Shown here: positions 61,570-64,000 of the stretch, in pieces
How positions within the stretch are numbered: the stretch's first letter is position 1
Layout of the letters: each line of letters begins with the position of its first letter
Source of the DNA: Streptomyces ficellus
GTDB taxonomy: Bacteria > Actinomycetota > Actinomycetes > Streptomycetales > Streptomycetaceae
Assembly (NCBI RefSeq): GCF_009739905.1
Contig: NZ_CP034279.1
Coordinates: 1,550,001 to 1,614,000 of the forward strand
Length of the DNA stretch: 64,000 nt
Direction: 5' to 3'
Notes under the pieces: generated by a model
The model's input: only the letters and a program-made list of their open reading frames with translations
What the model was told of the DNA's origin: nothing
The model's database searches: none
Position numbers and translations under genes: made by a program

Positions 61570-62180
61570 GCACGCAGGATCGCACCTGGCACCCGCACCG
61601 TGTTCGAGCAGCAACCACCGTCATCGCCCCGAGCGGACCGACCAGGCGCCTACCGCCGTACCCGTCCTGTCGTCGTCACCGACCAACCGCAGCCGCGGCT
61701 GTGGCCAGCGGCGACCGTCGCGTGGTGGCCAGGGTGCGGGTCACACCATCGCCGGTCGCGGCTTCTGCGTCTGCGTCTCTGCCGGAGTGGTCGACCGGTC
61801 GCACCATCGTGGGCCGGCTCGGGTACCGCTTCACCCAGGCCCCTGCGGTGACAATGCACGCCGTCGACTGCCGTGTGGGTGTTGACGCCCCGGGCGGGAA
61901 GCGGCGAAGCGCGCCGGAAGGGCGGTCTCGGCGGTGAGCGGACACCCGCTGCGCCCAGCGAGCGCTGCGAGCAGCCGAGCGGCCTGCGCAGGCGGACCCG
62001 GCGTCACCGGGGCCACGGACGACCGCCTCCTCCCCCTCGGGCGCTTGGATGCTCGGATGCTTGGACGCTCGGACATCTTTCCAAGACTGGAGGATATTCA
62101 GCGGCTCGTTCGATCTTCCTAATGTGGAGGCAGTCGAGGGGCGCTCGCCCCGATTCCACGATTGTGAAAGGGAGTTCACC
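61570..62180. other. Intergenic region upstream of oxidoreductase gene
   Basis: No gene recognised. Four tandem 8-bp units (GGATGCTC, GGATGCTT, GGACGCTC, GGACATCT) occupy 62047-62078. The last 120 bp are less G/C-rich and probably hold the promoter of the oxidoreductase gene; TTTCCAAGACTGGAGG near 62078 forms an imperfect repeat. Confidence 0.45.
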
Positions 62181-63107
62181 ATGCGTGCTGTCATCCAGAA
62201 GTCCTTCGGCGGCCCCGAGGTCCTGGAGCTCACCGAGACCGACAAGCCCGCCCCGCTCGGCGGCGAGGTCCTCGTCCGCGTGCACGCGAGCGGCGTCAAC
62301 CCGGTCGACGTGGCGGTGCGTTCCGGCGCCTACCCGCTGCTCGGCGAGCCGCCGTTCGGTGTGGGCTGGGACATCTCCGGTGTCGTCGAGGAAGCCGGAC
62401 CGGGTGCTCGCTTCAAGGTCGGCGACGAGGTCTTCGGCATGCCGTTCTTCCCGCGAGCCGCCACCGGTTACGCCGACTACGTGGCCGTGCCCTCGCGCCA
62501 GGTGGCCCGCAAGCCCGCGACGCTCGACCACGTGCAGGCCGCCGCCGTGCCGCTCGCCGCCCTCACCGCCTGGCAGGGCCTGGTCGACGCCGCCCACGTC
62601 GCCGCGGATCAGCGGGTGTTGATCCACCGGGCGGCCGGTGGCGTCGGCCACTTCGCGGTGCAGATCGCCAAGGCGCGCGGCGCCCGCGTCATAGCCCTGG
62701 CGAGCGCCGCCAACCACGACTTCGTCCGCGAGCTCGGGGCCGACGAGATCATCGATTACCGCACCACCGACTACACCGAAGCGGTCAAGGACGTCGACGT
62801 CGTCTTCGACTCCAGCTCCGAGGGCGAGCGTGCGCTGAGCGTCCTGCGGCCCGGCGGCACGCTGGTCAGCATCATGGAGCACTGGAACACCGAGCTCGCC
62901 GCCCGCATCGAGGACGAGGGCCGCCACTTCGCCGGGATCTCGGTCGAACCGGACTACGCCTCCCTGGAGGCGATCGCGGCCCTGATCGACGCGGGCCGCA
63001 TCCGCCCGCACGTCTCCGCGACGCTCCCGCTCGAACAGGCGGCGAAGGCCCACGAACTGGTCGGTTCGGGCCGCACCCGCGGCAAGGTCGTCCTGACCGT
63101 GGCCTGA
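62181..63107 (+). CDS. NADPH:quinone oxidoreductase-like MDR enzyme
   Basis: 308 aa medium-chain dehydrogenase/reductase of the zinc-free quinone reductase branch: MRAVIQKSFGGPEVLELTET, VLVRVHASGVNPVDVAVRSG, and the NADPH loop VLIHRAAGGVGHFAVQIAKA. It reduces quinones or enones in the cytoplasm, often as stress defence. Start ATG 62181 with AAAGGGAG upstream. It is followed after 55 bp by an AraC-type regulator on the same strand. Confidence 0.9.
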   Translation: MRAVIQKSFGGPEVLELTETDKPAPLGGEVLVRVHASGVNPVDVAVRSGAYPLLGEPPFGVGWDISGVVEEAGPGARFKVGDEVFGMPFFPRAATGYADYVAVPSRQVARKPATLDHVQAAAVPLAALTAWQGLVDAAHVAADQRVLIHRAAGGVGHFAVQIAKARGARVIALASAANHDFVRELGADEIIDYRTTDYTEAVKDVDVVFDSSSEGERALSVLRPGGTLVSIMEHWNTELAARIEDEGRHFAGISVEPDYASLEAIAALIDAGRIRPHVSATLPLEQAAKAHELVGSGRTRGKVVLTVA

Positions 63108-63162
63108 GCAGGGCGGGTTAGAGTGCGGAGGAAGACCGGAAGATCCGCGGAGAGGGGCGGAG

Positions 63163-64000
63163 TTGGACATCCTCACCGAGGTGCTGGCCTCGATGCGTAC
63201 CGGCCGACCCGTCTCCGTGCGGACCACCGGGCGTGTGCCCTTCGGGCTGAGGCTGCCCCCCGTGGCCGGGGCGGGCTTTCACGTGGTGCTGTCGGGTACG
63301 TGCTGGCTCGTCCCGCTGGAGGACGCGGCGCCGCAGCCGTCCCTCCCGCTGGGACCGGGCGACGTGGTCTTCCTGCGGGACGGGCGCGGTCACATCCTGG
63401 CCGACCATCCCGCCACGCCGGCGGAGGTCGAGCGGGAGTCCCAGTTCAGTCCGGGCTCCCCGCTCGGCACGGTCACCGTCGGCGGCGACGGGGCCCGCAC
63501 CGACCTGCTGTGCGGGAACTACCACCTCGACCAGGCCCGTCCGCACCCCCTCGTACGGCAGCTGCCGGAGATCATCCATCTGCCCGCGAACCCCGTCCGG
63601 CACCCCGATCTCGCCTCCGCGATCCGGTTGTTGCGCGCGGAGCTGGAGCAGCCGCGGCCGGGCTCGGCCGGCATCGTGCCCGCGTTGATCGACTCGCTGC
63701 TCCTGTACATCCTGCGCGCCTGGCTGGAGCAGGGTCGGACCGCGCAGACCCATGGCTGGGCGGCCGCGCTCGGTGACACGGGGGTCGCGCCGGTCCTGGC
63801 GGCGATCCACGCGAAGCCGGACGCCCCGTGGACCGTGGAGTCGCTGGCCGCCCACGCGGGCCTCTCCCGTGCGGCTTTCGCCCGCCGGTTCAACGACCTG
63901 GTCGGCGAGCCGCCCATGGCGTACGTGACCCGCTGGCGCATGACGACCGCCGCGCGGCTCCTTCGAGAGTCCGAAGCCCCGCTGTCCACGGTCGCCGCGC
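63163..64000 (+). CDS. AraC family regulator with N-terminal cupin domain (3' end outside window)
   Basis: At least 279 aa. The N-terminal cupin_6 domain starts LDILTEVLASMRTGRPVSVR and includes LPLGPGDVVFLRDGRGHILA and TDLLCGNYHLD. The C-terminal AraC helix-turn-helix is partly present: WTVESLAAHAGLSRAAFARR, then FNDLVGEPPMAYVTRWRMTT and AARLLRESEAPLSTVAA at the window end. The likely start is TTG 63163 with GAGAGGGG just upstream. Proteins of this type often control the oxidoreductase gene beside them. Confidence 0.85.
   Translation, partial: MDILTEVLASMRTGRPVSVRTTGRVPFGLRLPPVAGAGFHVVLSGTCWLVPLEDAAPQPSLPLGPGDVVFLRDGRGHILADHPATPAEVERESQFSPGSPLGTVTVGGDGARTDLLCGNYHLDQARPHPLVRQLPEIIHLPANPVRHPDLASAIRLLRAELEQPRPGSAGIVPALIDSLLLYILRAWLEQGRTAQTHGWAAALGDTGVAPVLAAIHAKPDAPWTVESLAAHAGLSRAAFARRFNDLVGEPPMAYVTRWRMTTAARLLRESEAPLSTVAA

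Noticed and set aside
1..64000. tRNA, rRNA, CRISPR, transposase or integrase genes
   Set aside because: I looked for clover-leaf-like T-loop sequences, regularly spaced repeats and DDE or recombinase motifs and saw none; short tandem repeats present do not have CRISPR spacing.

Overview
The window looks like chromosomal DNA of a high-GC actinomycete, almost certainly Streptomyces. Codon third positions are strongly G/C and GTG starts are frequent. Genes are often coupled by 4-nt ATGA/GTGA overlaps. Typical streptomycete families are present: SepF paralogue, F420-type LLM oxidoreductases, a CUT1 sugar ABC operon with no ATPase of its own, an FBP zinc-finger protein and a streptothricin acetyltransferase homologue. 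No rRNA, tRNA, CRISPR array, IS element or integrase was seen.

Layout. 1-6306 (minus) is a surface-polysaccharide or glycolipid operon: GT2, GT4, a flippase fused to a nucleotidyltransferase-like domain, GT4 and a PIG-L deacetylase cut by the window edge. A good promoter lies about 500 nt upstream. A further GT2 gene follows (6925-7755). 7928-13353 (minus) is a complete-looking trans-4-hydroxyproline catabolic operon: three-subunit D-hydroxyproline dehydrogenase, DapA-type deaminase, epimerase and a GntR regulator, with an inverted repeat across the promoter. 13429-15765 is a secreted M9 collagenase, a fitting neighbour because collagen is rich in hydroxyproline. A truncated methyltransferase, an alpha/beta hydrolase and a divergent TetR gene come next, then a decayed stretch (18170-18829).

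19206-26416 is an aerobic aryl-CoA (2-aminobenzoate/anthranilate type) degradation locus: acyl-CoA dehydrogenase, RidA, aryl-CoA ligase, PaaX regulator, a fused flavin monooxygenase/old-yellow-enzyme protein and an enoyl-CoA hydratase. 27236-31208 is an arginine deiminase pathway set (permease, ornithine carbamoyltransferase, arginine deiminase). 31455-35467 is the two-gene Pnkp/Hen1 RNA repair system. 35544-39687 holds housekeeping and unknown genes (LLM oxidoreductase, a small acidic protein, a DUF6099-like protein, MazG-like, AAA ATPase, SepF paralogue).

The most unusual part is 39942-57043. A sugar-type ABC transporter operon ends in two amidohydrolase-like genes and a DegT-type PLP enzyme. 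A second, oppositely oriented operon starts with another DegT enzyme, again followed by two amidohydrolase-like genes, and ends in a Tat-type secreted beta-propeller. In each operon one amidohydrolase keeps the N-terminal HxH metal motif and one has lost it. Both operons have a TTGAC(A/G)-N17-TACTTT promoter running straight into the same 18-nt sequence; a related palindrome precedes an enolase-superfamily (MLE subgroup) gene. Between them lies an unusual regulator with a C-terminal winged-helix-like region. Divergent DapA-type, LLM and HGSNAT-like membrane acyltransferase genes accompany the locus. I infer an uncharacterised uptake and catabolic regulon for a carbohydrate-derived, possibly amino-containing, compound.

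57067-64000 carries a nourseothricin/streptothricin acetyltransferase homologue, an MFS drug exporter with a nearby TetR regulator, an EF-G-binding (FusB-like) zinc-finger protein, a zinc-type quinone oxidoreductase and an AraC regulator cut by the window end.
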